This document shows, one piece after another, positions 24,960 to 36,815 of a stretch of DNA of 64,000 nt. The stretch spans positions 370,201-434,200 of the forward strand of contig NW_024104420.1 in the NCBI RefSeq assembly GCF_003945595.2, given 5' to 3'. Every line of letters starts with the position of its first letter. Position 1 is the stretch's first letter. A program made the position numbers and the translations under genes. The notes under the pieces were generated by a model. It was not told where the DNA came from. It did no database searches and was given only the letters and a program-made list of their open reading frames with translations. This DNA comes from Pipra filicauda. Lineage: Eukaryota > Chordata > Aves > Passeriformes > Pipridae.

Positions 24960-26119
24960 CATACAGTATAGTTACTTGAAAGGTTAATGGTGAAATATGT
25001 TACTATTCGAATTCATTACAAGTATGTAAATTATACACCAAAAAATCAAATCCAAATGAAAACCTATTTATATCTGTATAAAATTACAGAGAAGACTTAA
25101 TTCCGTAATCTAGGTCTGAACTCATTTGGAACCCAAAGAATCAGAAACATACATCGAAACATGCATCATGATCTGGCACATCTCAAGGAGTCAAAGTTTT
25201 ATAAGACAAGCAGGGTTTTGATTTTAATTCCTGTTTCTGAATGTCTGCATATTGTTTTGCATTAGATATAAAGAGCATCATATTTTTTCAGAGTAATCAA
25301 ATTGTGTATTTCTTCTAGTAAGTTGCTAACTACTGTATGTGAACAGAGACACACTCATAGGAAAACTATTCAACATATGAGCACCCAAGACAGTCCTTCA
25401 TTCATGGTGAACTCAACATCTCACTTTAGCCAGGGGCTTACACAACTCCTTTAAATAGTTGGTCCTTCATCAAAGAGAGTACATCATTTGTGTTGGAATA
25501 CTACTTACATGGCAATCCAACTTGCCTTTCTATAACTCACCTGGTACAAATGGTGTAATATACATTAGAAACATATAATCAACCATTTTAAGAAGAAAAA
25601 TTCATGAAGTAACCCACAATGTAGAACCATAAATTATTCCTGTGAGTTAATTCATTGTCTCAGTAATACCCTCCTATCCAGTTTTTATGTCAACACTTTA
25701 ACTTGTGTGAAACAATAATTTTATTAGAACTAAATGATGAAGTAGTTCATATTTACAGGTGAAATGACCATTATTTTTTTACTCTTAAAAATTGCTAAAT
25801 ATGTGCAATTTCAGCAATACGGCAGACTTGTACACTTCTTTCCATTTATCCCAGAGAATCAATACCTGGAGAGATCATTTGCTACAGAAGAATTTTAAAC
25901 TGCAAAATTTTTTTAGGGTAGGAATTGAAAAAAACATTAGATTACATTGGGTGGTGTTTTATACTGAATTTCAAGCTGAAATAAACTCAGAGACGATTTA
26001 AAAGCTCTTTTCTTTGAAGTAATGCATGAAGAATGTCATCCAGCACCCAAATCTTCCTGAGACTTGAAGGAAATCAAACGGAATGACAAACTTTTTCTTA
26101 ATACCTTTCCTGGATCCCC

Positions 26120-26160
26120 AACACACACATACACACATGCATGCACACACACACACACAA
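26120..26160. repeat. CA dinucleotide microsatellite
   Basis: AC repeats are interrupted by ATACACACATGCATGC, then followed by a pure run of about ten AC units. Confidence 0.95.
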
Positions 26161-29100
26161 ACATATTCGCACAAAGATGCAATTTACACTGCAGTAGGCC
26201 TACAGTAATATCTAAACTCCTTTTGGTTTGTTTTCCAGTATAATCTTTTTAATAAAAAGAGGTGCTATAACTTCCCTACTGACAAAGCTAGGTTTTATAC
26301 CAATTGCATTTATACCATGAATTCTTCTTCCATTCCCTTGAAGCATAATGTAGCATTTTAAGTTTCATTTCAGTGTAGTGTAGCAAGGTTTTTTGTCTAG
26401 ACTTTAGGTTCTTTCTTCCCATACATATGTAATGTGAAGTCCTTATGTAACCCTGGATGAACTCTTTCTACATCAATAAAATGTTGTAACACCTTGGTCT
26501 TAGCAACAATGCATGACTCTATTATAAAGATTTATATCTGAGCAATTATCAGTTCCTACAATACGTTCTAGAAAACTGAAGAAAAAAATCACAGTAACAA
26601 ATTATGTAGTTTCAAATTAAGCAAAAATACTACATGTGATCTGCAAAGCACAGCACCAAGGTCGCAATGCCAATATGAAGGATCTCAGACCACTGTTGCA
26701 TAAGCATTGGAAAAACTTCTTTCCCAATGCACTCTGGTTTCTTGCCAATTTTCCTTGCCTCCTCTGAACATATAAAAGTAACAAGAATACTGGTTGATCT
26801 TTTACTTGGGGCTCTCTGAAGAGCATCATAAGCAATGTCCATGCAAGCAATTTGCATGAAACAAGAAAACAAACAATTATTATAAAATTTCATCTGAAGC
26901 ATCTTTTTTAAAGAATCTTCCAAAAAGTAAACTATGGAGTTAAGGCAATTCATATGACAGCTAAATTTTGAGTCTTTTGGAACTAAAAAATGAGACAACT
27001 ACCATGAATTCAGAAAATGCAGCTGCCCTTGGTAAAGAAATTCTCAAGGTATAGCACAGGATTGCATAAAGTCCAGATGTCACAGAAAATGAACTGAATT
27101 GCTAGATGAGTTACTGAGAGAAAAAGTTTAAACTGATTGTCTTATCATGTCTGTTTTGTTGTTTGGGTTTTTTTAACAAGAACTAAGGCTTAGCTGTGGG
27201 TCACCTTGGATGACTACCAAAAAGAAATATCACTTCTCTAAAAACCATATAATTCTTTAACCAGTCAGTGCCAAGGCAATTGACAACACTGTTCCATCTG
27301 TTAGAGAAACAAAAAATAATAATAAAACAACAAATCAGTGTTTGATCTCTGAAATACGAGAAAAAAATCTTCTGAAGCAACAGATATAAAAAGTTCTATC
27401 CTTTTCTTCAACAACTGCAATATCATTTCCATTATTTCTTCAGACTCGCGTTCTGAATTCAAAGCAATTTATCTGAAGTTCAGACACTGTCAGTGTGATT
27501 TAGTTTCAGTTTTATGGCAACTACAGGTCTCTAATAAGTATGCTCCTTTCATTGATTTTGTTCCCCTTCAGCTGTTGCTGTAAATGTAATTGAAATTTTT
27601 GGGTTTTTTCCCCTGACCTACTTTTTTTTTCCACTGGTGGTAGAGCAATCAGAGCAGATTCCTATGAGTTTTATACACCTTATTAGTAAGAAATACAATT
27701 TCTCCTAGAAATGGACTTCCATAATAACCATTATGACATTCATATTAAAATATCATCTAACTTTGCATACATACACAGTTTTACAGATTTTCAGGTTTTC
27801 ATAAGTAGCCCAGTGAACAAGCATCTACTTATATAAATCCACCACTACTACTTTCATTAACAACTTCATAATTATGTCAAACAGGAATTTTAGCAGCATA
27901 ACACTGTTTTCTGCCATCTTGGAATATGGGTTGATTGATGCACAGGTGTGTGTCTATGCTTTGTCCACCAGTGTTCAAGACAGTATGTGGTGTTAGACTC
28001 CTCTCTGCTTTCCCATCTATAGGTGCCAGGGAATGAAAAGTCTTGCTGAAGGAGAGCTTAAATCAAATAAATGAATTATGCATTTAGTTCTGAAAATGGT
28101 CTGGTCAGTCTTCTTTCCAGTTAATCCACAGGCCAGTTCCTGAGAAAGGCTTTGTCTTCTGCACTGGTAAACCTCTCAGGGTGCTCTGTGACAGGTGATA
28201 TAATGGGACATCACCATACAGAAGGGCTGTTGGTCAGGATGGAAAGGTGATTTCACATTGAACTAAAACTGTTCTTATGAAGAACTTTTAAACCGATACT
28301 TAAATACATCTTAAATGCAGCTTAAATGGAAATCCAGTGCATAGAGCAGTCACTGGTTAACATGTTCATAGTGGCAACTTATGTGGCTAAGCAGAACATC
28401 ACATTGAGGACACAGCTACAGATTTTGTGTACATGTGATGATCCGACATAAGACGTGTAATGTAACAGAAAACAGAATGATAAAATTATCTTGCATTCAT
28501 GTGCAGGCAATCTTCATTTACACAGCAATCAAAGTGCTGAGGAATTAAAATTGACGCAAAAGCTGCAGAGTTAATTAAAAACCTATAGTCACGATAGTAT
28601 AAGAGCAAGAAAATCCAAAGTATTTCCTTTCCCCTCCTAGTTCACCATGGTTCAACTGCTATCCTCTTCATCTATAGCTGAATATAGCTGAGCTAGTAAA
28701 AAATACAGCCAAGGCTTCACACAGCGTTGCAAATTCTAATCTGCACTCGGGTTTGTTGGAAGTATCAAATCACTTACTTATAGAATCAATTAATAAAAAA
28801 ACATAAAAGGAGTAAGCTTTGTCCATGCCTCCTTTTGCAGTCACTGTGGTTTTTGATGTATCAGACACCATAATTGCCCTTCCAGGAGAAACCCTACTGT
28901 TCACTGTTAATTGCACCTCAGACACTCAACAAGGAAAAATGTTATGTGGGTCCAAGTGCCCAGTTTAAGCAGAAGAACAGATGCAGCTTCTCAGCCACAA
29001 ATCTAGGTTTCACAATGACCCAGAGCACAAGCAGCTCTGGTGTTGATGACTTTGGGGCTTTTTTATCCGTCTTAGCATTTTAGTAGCCATTCAAACCCCT

Positions 29101-29654
29101 TTAACCTAAAGGTCCAACTTGCAGAGAATTCTTGGCAAGTCCCCTGCATAATGTCCACAGGTACCTATCCTGATGGCAGACATGGGCTTGGGACAGAGCA
29201 GCTAAGGTATCTCCTTGGGCTCCTTTAGTGAGAAGATTGGTGTGGTGACCAGAGGAGGCAGTGGGGGAAAATCATAGAGGAGCACTGAACCCTGGTGCAA
29301 GACTGGATAGCCCAGATAACACTACTCAGTAACTAAAACCCAGTATTTCACTGTGACATTCTCTGCATTATCCGTTATGCACATCAGGCACTGTTATTGC
29401 TCAGCATGTTTACTTAAGTAATTAATTCAGTATAATAGTGTGATAAATGGAGAGGTGTGGTAGTACAGTCCTGTGACATACAGAGAAACCAAAATTACTC
29501 TGATCAAAATCTTAGAAAAGCACTGAACACTCTCCAAAAAAAAAAAAAAAAAGATAAAATGTAGTATTTTAATACTCAGACATTGGTCTTATTTCTAAAT
29601 TAATAGTAGCTTTGAGGATTTTTTTACCATCAGTAGGGGCTTAATATATTGATT

Positions 29655-29917
29655 TCAGTCTGACCCTCTCTGGGTGCTGCAGTTAATTAGAGACCTCACA
29701 GTGTGAGGATGTAGCTCTGGAGCTGCAGCCTCTGCTTCCCAGGGAGAGACAGTTATCCTTGACACAGGGCAGCTGACAATTCTGTCTTTTATTAGCCAAG
29801 TCCAGGACATCTGTGGTTTCAAAATCACAATCCTTGGATGCATATAATCAAAGTGATAGAACATGGAGTTGCGATTGCAGATACATTTCATTTCCACAAT
29901 CACTGTCAAGATCCCTG
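29655..29917 (-). other. Candidate coding exon, unrecognised (weak)
   Basis: On the minus strand an acceptor-like CATTTTTGCAG lies just 5' of an open stretch translating as GILTVIVEMKCICNRNS, then MFYHFDYMHPRIVILKPQ, then MSWTWLIKDRIVSCPV. It stays open to a stop at 29655. The block is richer in GC than its surroundings and has a GTGAGG donor-like site inside it. I cannot match it to a family, and the C-terminal third reads like noise. It may be an exon, a lncRNA exon or chance. Confidence 0.15.
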
Positions 29918-31041
29918 CAAAAATGGAAGTATTGAGAATGAGTAAATTATCACCTCAAAATGTGTTTGGGAAACAAAATTTATCCAGCAAATATTTTAAT
30001 GCAGATTAGCTAATGGCCCCTTTGGTGTGGATCTTTGCAATAATGGATATTAATGCTTTTTGATGTCTCATTTCTAACCCTGATGAGAAAAAGCCAGTGA
30101 ATCAGTGGATTAAACTCTGAGAGAACCAGTGACTGGAGATAATCACTTTCAGAGCACACACAGTAGGGGCTGTGGTTTCCTCCAAGAGTGGAAAAAGTGT
30201 GTGATCCTCTTCCTCTTCAATCTGCCTTTGTTCACATCTTTCTTTCTAATTTTCCTTCCTTAATCACAGAATAATATCCCATCTTGTCTGCTGCCCTAAA
30301 GGTTTGTTAATACACCCATAAAAAGCTGCCAATGTATTTTAAAAGAGTCAGAATAATAAATGTTTAAAGCCATGCTGGGGAGAAAGTTGTAAACAATTGG
30401 CACTGATATTTATTTAAACCTTTGTATTTAATTTAAAGGTGAAATGAAGATTCTAAAAACACTGTCTAACCAAGAACACATACTTAGGTCCTGATATGGC
30501 ATGGCTGTCAGTGTTGTCTGACAGCAGTCCCATTTCCTAGACATTGATATACAGCTTATTTAACATTTTGTATGACTGGGCCTTTTCATAGCAACCCAGC
30601 AAGGGGTAAATGTCGAAGGAGCAAATCTGGTTCAGAATGGTTCACTGGGGTAACACGTAACAGGAATTCAGCATCCCAGAGTGCAGGTAGGATGCACAGA
30701 AGACAGTATCATCTGCAAAGCTCACATCTCTGGTGCAGAGGACAAAAGAAAGCAGCTAAATCTAGATAAGCCTTCAGCAAAAGAAAGAATCTTCCTTCCG
30801 TTGGAAAGGAGCATGAGGAGAATGAAAAATCCGATTGGGAAAGATTTCAAGCATGGAGAGACATTTATGGAGCTTGAATGGACTGATATCTTACTGGACT
30901 GACTGTTATTCCCCAGTTTATCACTGATTTCATACTAAGTTTAATGTACCCCAATGTTATTCCCCTGTGTCCCTCAGATTTTCCCTCCAAAAGTTGTTTA
31001 CTCCCCTGTTCTCCCCTGGCTTTCCCGCTCCTCTGTCACTG

Positions 31042-31083
31042 ATTGGCTGAGAGTTGCCGCAGTGCAGAGGGAGCCCCCATTGG
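31042..31083 (+). promoter_or_regulatory. Two inverted CCAAT boxes of LTR U3
   Basis: GATTGGCTG (31041-31049) and CATTGGTCCC (31078-31087) lie 37 bp apart and about 125-165 bp upstream of the TATA box. This is a typical place for NF-Y sites in an LTR promoter. Confidence 0.55.
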
Positions 31084-31204
31084 TCCCTTCCCCTGGATAC
31101 CCACAAGTCACACCCATCTTTTCCCTGTCTCCCAATCCTGTCTCACCCTTGGTTGTCAGTCCCATGCACCTCCCCAGTTATGAATCCTCCCCTCAGACTT
31201 ACCC

Positions 31205-31211
31205 TATATAA
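31205..31211 (+). promoter_or_regulatory. LTR TATA box
   Basis: CCCTATATAAGTCCC is a strong TATA element. A cap site would be expected about 25-30 bp downstream, near 31233-31240. Confidence 0.65.
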
Positions 31212-31227
31212 GTCCCTGTGTTCTCTT

Positions 31228-31233
31228 AATAAA
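31228..31233 (+). promoter_or_regulatory. LTR poly(A) signal between TATA and cap site
   Basis: AATAAA starts only 23 bp after the start of the TATA box and so precedes or overlaps the expected cap site. In LTRs of the avian leukosis type the poly(A) signal likewise lies in U3 just before a short R region. Confidence 0.6.
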
Positions 31234-31324
31234 TTGACATTGCACTCAGACCCTCAGCTGCGTCTGAACCCTTTGTGTGGTGCCGCGTCCCTTTCCCTTT
31301 TTCCCTTGGGCCGTGGCAGGAACA

Positions 31325-34074
31325 TCTGCAGACAAAAAGAACTCCATCATTTATAGCAAATGCCTACCCCACAAGGTGTCCCTACCCTGATATCTTTTTT
31401 TTTTCAAAGTAGCAGACTCTGCAAACCTCCAAACATCTGGTTTACATGCATCACTGGCACTGTACCAGGAGAAAAAACAAGGCAAAGATGTGAACAAACA
31501 CATATTGCTGTGAAAATAGAAATGTAGGCAAAATGAGAGGCATGTTTCATTGTCCCCCTTTTTCATTAGCTGTGCAGCTCATTCCAAATAAATGAACATG
31601 TAAAATACAAAAATGACAGAGTACCTGCTTCCCAAGGTGCTCTGAAAACTGTCTGGACCTTAAGGACAAAGGAGGAGAGGGCTTTGAAAACTAACACAAT
31701 GTATGCCTGACAGAATATTGCCTGCAGCACTCAGATCAATACAGTCTCAATCAGATATATTGCCTGACAGATCCTTCCACAATGCTCTGTGTAATGAAAT
31801 TATATCTTTCAATATTTTTTAGAACTTTGGAGGACACCAGAAGCAAAAGTTTCTTTATCAAAAAAAAAAGAAAAAAAAAGCTGTGAAACACTTTGCCTCA
31901 CAATTCAATACAGAACCAGTGAACAAACAAACAAATTGCACTACCTTCATTTTAGGATTCATTTTATCAAGTTTATATTATACATCTTTATAATTTTCAT
32001 AATTCTAGCTGTTAGGATATCTGTAATACTAACTAAATGCCACTGGCTGTACTGGGTTCAGTATATCACTGAATACTGTGCTTTCATATCAAATTAGGAT
32101 ATTAATATCTAATACCCTCTGTACTTAATGTATATGCTTAGTAAATCCTTGATGGAAACAAATAATCAGTTAATCACCCTCACTAATTCAGTAAAAAGAT
32201 TAAGTGGAAATCTTATCTGAGGTATATTTAATAAAGATAAAAACAGCAAAGATGCCATAAAGCAGTTTTCTTAAAAAAAAAAAAAAAGGAAAAGATACAA
32301 CTTCCCCTGCTTTTCCTGGAAATATATCATAATATATGCTCTAATTATACTCAGATGTGGCTAACTGTAAGTTTATGGACATGAACCATAACTGAAAAAT
32401 TTTCAAAATCACACCTGTGATAACTGACACTAATTATCGTAGCTAGATATTAGACATTTAGTGCATGATAAAAAGGATGACACATACTGATTCAGCTGAA
32501 CACATCTTTCCCTGGTCCTCCTGTCTTACTTTTTCACTTTCTCCATCACTAGTTTCCTGAATTTCCCTCATATATATAGCTCATTCTTCTAAAAATATGT
32601 TGTTCGGCAAAACCAAAGAGAACATCAAATGTACAAACTGTTTAAAACAAACATGTTAAATATACCAACATGAGGAGAGATCTGGTTGCAAAGAGAGGGA
32701 GTGAAGGCATGCCAAAATAAAGTCAGAGCCCCTGTACAAAACTGTCAAACTGAGTTAGAACAGGAGTTCGTCTAGACCTATGTATCACCTTTGACTGACC
32801 ATTTCCTTCCCTTTCAAACAGAGATGTAGGAAGTCTATTGGGGATAATTGCTGAGAGAGTTTCTTCATAATATCTTAAATCTATTTAAAAAGACTTGTCA
32901 GATGTGGGAAGGCCCTGAGACACTCATCTCTGGAGTCTGAACCAGTGGTATTAATAGACATCTGTTGTATTTTTTCAGAGGTAACCCCTGAGGGCCTTTG
33001 TTTGGGTTGGGATACCAGACTAGGCAGATGTGATTCTGAGGCAGATCAGGCACTGTGAGGCTATAGCTTATTGCTGGGATCTGGTCAATGCACAGCAGGT
33101 TTCTGACCCTTCTCAAAGGACAGCAGGGTCAATTAGAAAAGAGATATTTATACAGCCCTTGAAAAAGACACTAGTCATCTATAAAGTATTCTAATATATT
33201 TAATTTCTTACTATGAGTCACAGTTTTGCCCTGTAGAAATATGAACAAACTTTTTAATTTTCACTTCATGTGGACACTTAACACCAAAATGTACTTTGAA
33301 GATCAGGTGAGGTTGTATTTGGGCAGTTGTAGAGAAGTGAAATTATGACAACTGGGGTTTGTGTCAAAAGTATGCAATTCTATGAAATTACCACTTTTAC
33401 AATGCCTACATACAGAATAACACATGTTCACTCAGAGCCAGGCACTAAATCATAAAATAAAAAAGGATGACTTCCAAGGTTCCTACTCTGTGTTTTGAAT
33501 TTGTAACAACAGTCTGTTTCAGAAGAGTTATACATTAGTTCAGATCTCATGGGAAGTATTTTTATCCCTGTATATTAATGCTTATGTTTATATGATATAA
33601 GAATTGCTATGGACAAGCTTTTAAATATGGTAACAGAAAGCACTATGTAGCAAAAGCTCAATAAAAAGTAAGATGATGACATTTTCCATGAGGAATCCAA
33701 TTTATTGCACTAAGTTCAACGGTATGAGCATTATGGAGTCACTTTTTAATCAAAACATGAACAAAGCATGCATAGTTCAATTATCTAAGTGGTATACTAG
33801 GTTATAGTAAAAATACTTAAAAATCATAATAATCATTCTTCATTTTTTATAAAAAATTACTGACAGTAATACACATTTCTTATACTCATTTCTTTGTGGT
33901 TTACAACAGACAGTATCAGATAAATTAATATCTTGTTAAAAAAAATTTACTATGACAGAAACTGCCCCTAGTGGGTAATGTTTTGACAGTTTTAGTTAAA
34001 GTAGTGCTAATCTAAACTAGCATATATCTGACACCACCTCCTTTTTCATGGAGAGGTGTCTAGGACCTACAGAA

Positions 34075-34076
<2 letters not shown>
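31325..34076. other. Unique AT-rich non-coding DNA, no gene seen
   Basis: No exon, RNA gene or repeat family is recognised. Short A runs occur at about 31860-31880 and 32273-32287. Confidence 0.6.
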
Positions 34077-34123
<47 letters not shown>

Positions 34124-34130
34124 AGAGAGA
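34077..34130. repeat. A44 homopolymer followed by (GA)5
   Basis: An uninterrupted run of 44 A is followed by GAGAGAGAGA and then A-rich sequence. AGAAATAAA directly precedes it, so a retrotransposed poly(A) tail is possible. However, no parental gene sequence is recognisable upstream and no target duplication is evident. Confidence 0.93.
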
Positions 34131-35460
34131 AAAAATAATTGAAAAAAATGAAAGAAAGCATTAGGAGTGAAAGTCTAGTTTAATATAATTGTCATAAAAG
34201 TGCAAAACAACTGCCATTGTCTTTCAAAAACTTGGAAGAAAAATAGGAAATACAGGAAATACAGCCATCGGGTGAAAGTAGCTACCAGATCCCATTCAAT
34301 ATCTTCTTATCCAACAGCTAATTGAGGCTTCAATTCAGTACCAGGTTCCATGTAAATGAAAAGCTGTATTCTCACAGTCCTTCTGACTTCTCTGGGATTC
34401 ACAGAAGAGTGAGCATCCACCTGTGGAGGCACAACTGGAGCTGGGAACTGGACTGATGAGAGGACAGCATGTTATACCTTGACAGTGTCAAATGAGGAGG
34501 ACAAAGCAAGTCAACATCTTGAAATGGGTCTTATTTTGTTCCATGACATTTCATGGTACTAAGAGTCCATTCAAACTAAGTATTGACACTTTATTTACTT
34601 ACTTTGGAAACCCTTCTCCATACATAACATGACATCCACCGTAAAAGTCACTAAGTGCTATTGGCTTAGAAAAGCAAAAGAGTAGTATTTAACAGATATA
34701 AACACTCCATAACACTGTTCAGAGTCCATTTTTTTGTTTCTAACAGAAAAAAACAAAACCAAAACAAGACTAACAAACAAACATCGCAGTTCATTAAACA
34801 TAATTGCACAGAAAGTAAAACGCATAATAAATGTTTTTCTTTAAATTATTTAATACTGTCTTTACAGTCAGTTATGGAGATTGTTCTAATTACTGAGAAA
34901 ATAATAATACTCGGTATAAACAGCAAGGCAAATACGTGTGCATATACCACTTTTTTTCTTCCATTTGTATAAAGTTTTCAGAACAATGAGTTGGTATCAG
35001 AGAAGCTGCCAGTCAAAATAAGTTTTGGTAACAAAAATCTTCAATTTTTTTCGCAAAAAAGATATCCTCAATAAAAAGTTACAGTGTGTTTTTGATTTTA
35101 TTATAATATTAATCTGTATAATATACATAGTCAGCTAAAACACAGCTGATGCTTTCCTGAGCCTACTAAGAGACTTCACCTGCATTATGGCAGAGCAAAA
35201 GTGGCCTTGTAGACTATGGAATTGTGAGGGTCTTTTGCTTAAGATTTCTTCCGAAGAGCAATTCAACTTTGTTAATCACAAAATATTTTTTAGGTAGAAA
35301 ACACTGGGGTTTAGTGGCTGTTTTTCATGTTCTGAGATGTGTAAAAAATCTTTGATAAGTCTGCTTGTAGGAGGGGTTTAGTATGCTTTGTCCATCTTTC
35401 AGAAGTGCTGTAAAAGATTAATCTCACTAAAAACCTTGTCTTTCATCTTCTTCAAATATA

Positions 35461-35488
35461 AAAATTAGTTCCTTTGAGAACTAATTTT
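35461..35488. repeat. Perfect 11-bp inverted repeat
   Basis: AAAATTAGTTC (35461-35471) is the exact reverse complement of GAACTAATTTT (35478-35488), with a 6-nt loop CTTTGA. No T-run or gene context gives it a terminator role. Confidence 0.88.
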
Positions 35489-36791
35489 GCCTACATTTAT
35501 GAAATTTTGTCCCCAGCTGATCAGCATGAAAAAAATTTTACTGCATTTTCATGTTCTCATGAAGAGTTTGACTTTGAAATTGGTGTCTTCCAACAAAACA
35601 AGTAAAATAAAAAATTCTTCTAGAATTGAACCACTTAAATTCCTTTTTACCCTAGAATTACATAGTCTGGATAAGGTTCAGTCTTATGCTGCAGATCCAC
35701 ATTATATTTATAATCTACTAAAATGGCATTTTAAAGGTGTAGACAGACTGATTCATAGACATTTTGTATATAGTGATAAAGCTTAAGGGATGTTAATACA
35801 CAGTAGCTGCTACATATCATTCTTGCAATGTACATTAATATTAATCTCAGTATGGCAATTCTTGTTACTCAATAAATACTGTAGACTCTTTACTATGTTG
35901 TAACAAATCCCCTGAATACTAATATTGAGATTACAGCATATTTTTTGTCAGACGTGACTTGAGTGGATTTTGAACCTAAGTCTGAAAATATTTAGTGTAC
36001 ACTTAGGATCTCCATTGTGTAAAATTGAGTCATCCATCTTTGTTTACCTCTTTACACTCAATATGCATTTTCTGGTAGTTTCAGCCTTCGAGGCAAGAAT
36101 GTGGTACCATTTTTTACTGGGAGGTTGAATGTATCTTTCAGACATATTTGGCATGCCACACATTAATACTCACCTTCCAATTAACCAATAGTAATGCTAG
36201 AGGATCTTGTGGCTGAAGGCTGTCTTAAATGAAGTGAGGGATGCATTCCAGCTCCCCAGGCTGTATATTTCTCACTCCACCTGTGAAAAAAAAAAAAAAT
36301 TCTGCAAAGCATTTATTTTCCTAGTTAAATAAGTTGTCCAGTTATACCAAGCTCATAATATCAACCCAGCACCCAAAAGTGTTGCAAACTGCAAGCCATA
36401 AAACTTCATGGATTTTTTAGGTTTTACTTTTTTTATTTAAGTTTGGGACTTAGTGAAGAAAATCCTGGCCCAGAAGTTTTGTGTCTAAGCATTTGAAACT
36501 ATGGTCTGAACAGGGACTGTGAATGTGAATTTGCTAACCTTCCTGTTACAGTGCAGCCCTCTCTTCCTTATGCAACGTATGCTGCTTTTCAGTACCCCCT
36601 ACCTACCTGCCAAAACTGCATAAACGGAGAGGTAAGAACTAGTTTTCTCAGATTTTCAGGCTTGTGAGCAGTGGAATTTATTTCTGAATTTGACCATATA
36701 CCCTACTCCATATCTAAGCCATTGTGGTAGCTGTAGAGGTGAAACAGAATAAAAGAGCTATTTCAAAAATAAATAAATTTCTCTGGGTTTA

Positions 36792-36815
36792 TTTGTTTGT
36801 TTGTTTGTTTGTTTT
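36792..36815. repeat. TTTG tetranucleotide microsatellite
   Basis: About six TTTG units in a row lie within a T-rich stretch. Confidence 0.93.

Larger units (their letters stand above)
24487..30839. other. Unique AT-rich non-coding DNA, no clear gene
   Basis: No repeat family is recognised apart from a CA microsatellite at 26120-26160, a short hairpin at 24925-24959 and a 17-bp A run at 29536-29552. Two minus-strand frames (26617-26998 and 29655-29909) look slightly more protein-like than background but match nothing I know. See the candidate entry at 29655-29917. Confidence 0.55.
30840..31324 (+). mobile_element. Endogenous retrovirus LTR, probably solo
   Basis: The segment is GC-richer than its neighbours and has retroviral LTR layout. 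It has two ATTGG (reverse CCAAT) boxes at 31042-31046 and 31079-31083, TATATAA at 31205-31211 and AATAAA at 31228-31233. A GC-rich U5-like end follows, running through GTGGTGCCGCG to GGCAGGAACA at 31324. No primer-binding site follows, so it is probably a solo LTR or the 3' LTR of a lost provirus. The 5' boundary is unsure. Phrases such as TTTATGGAGCTTGAATGGAC at 30867 may already belong to U3. The arrangement resembles LTRs of the alpha/betaretrovirus-related (ERVK-like) groups more than ERVL. Confidence 0.75.

Noticed and set aside
26617..26998. 122-codon minus-strand frame with a mildly protein-like middle
   Set aside because: There is no recognisable motif, ordinary AT-rich composition and no clear splice sites. 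I could not support an exon or a processed pseudogene.
30254..30300. AATCACAGAATAATATCCC as a possible CR1 tail
   Set aside because: The following GGAAGGGACC-type CR1 sequence is missing. The resemblance is limited to about ten bases.
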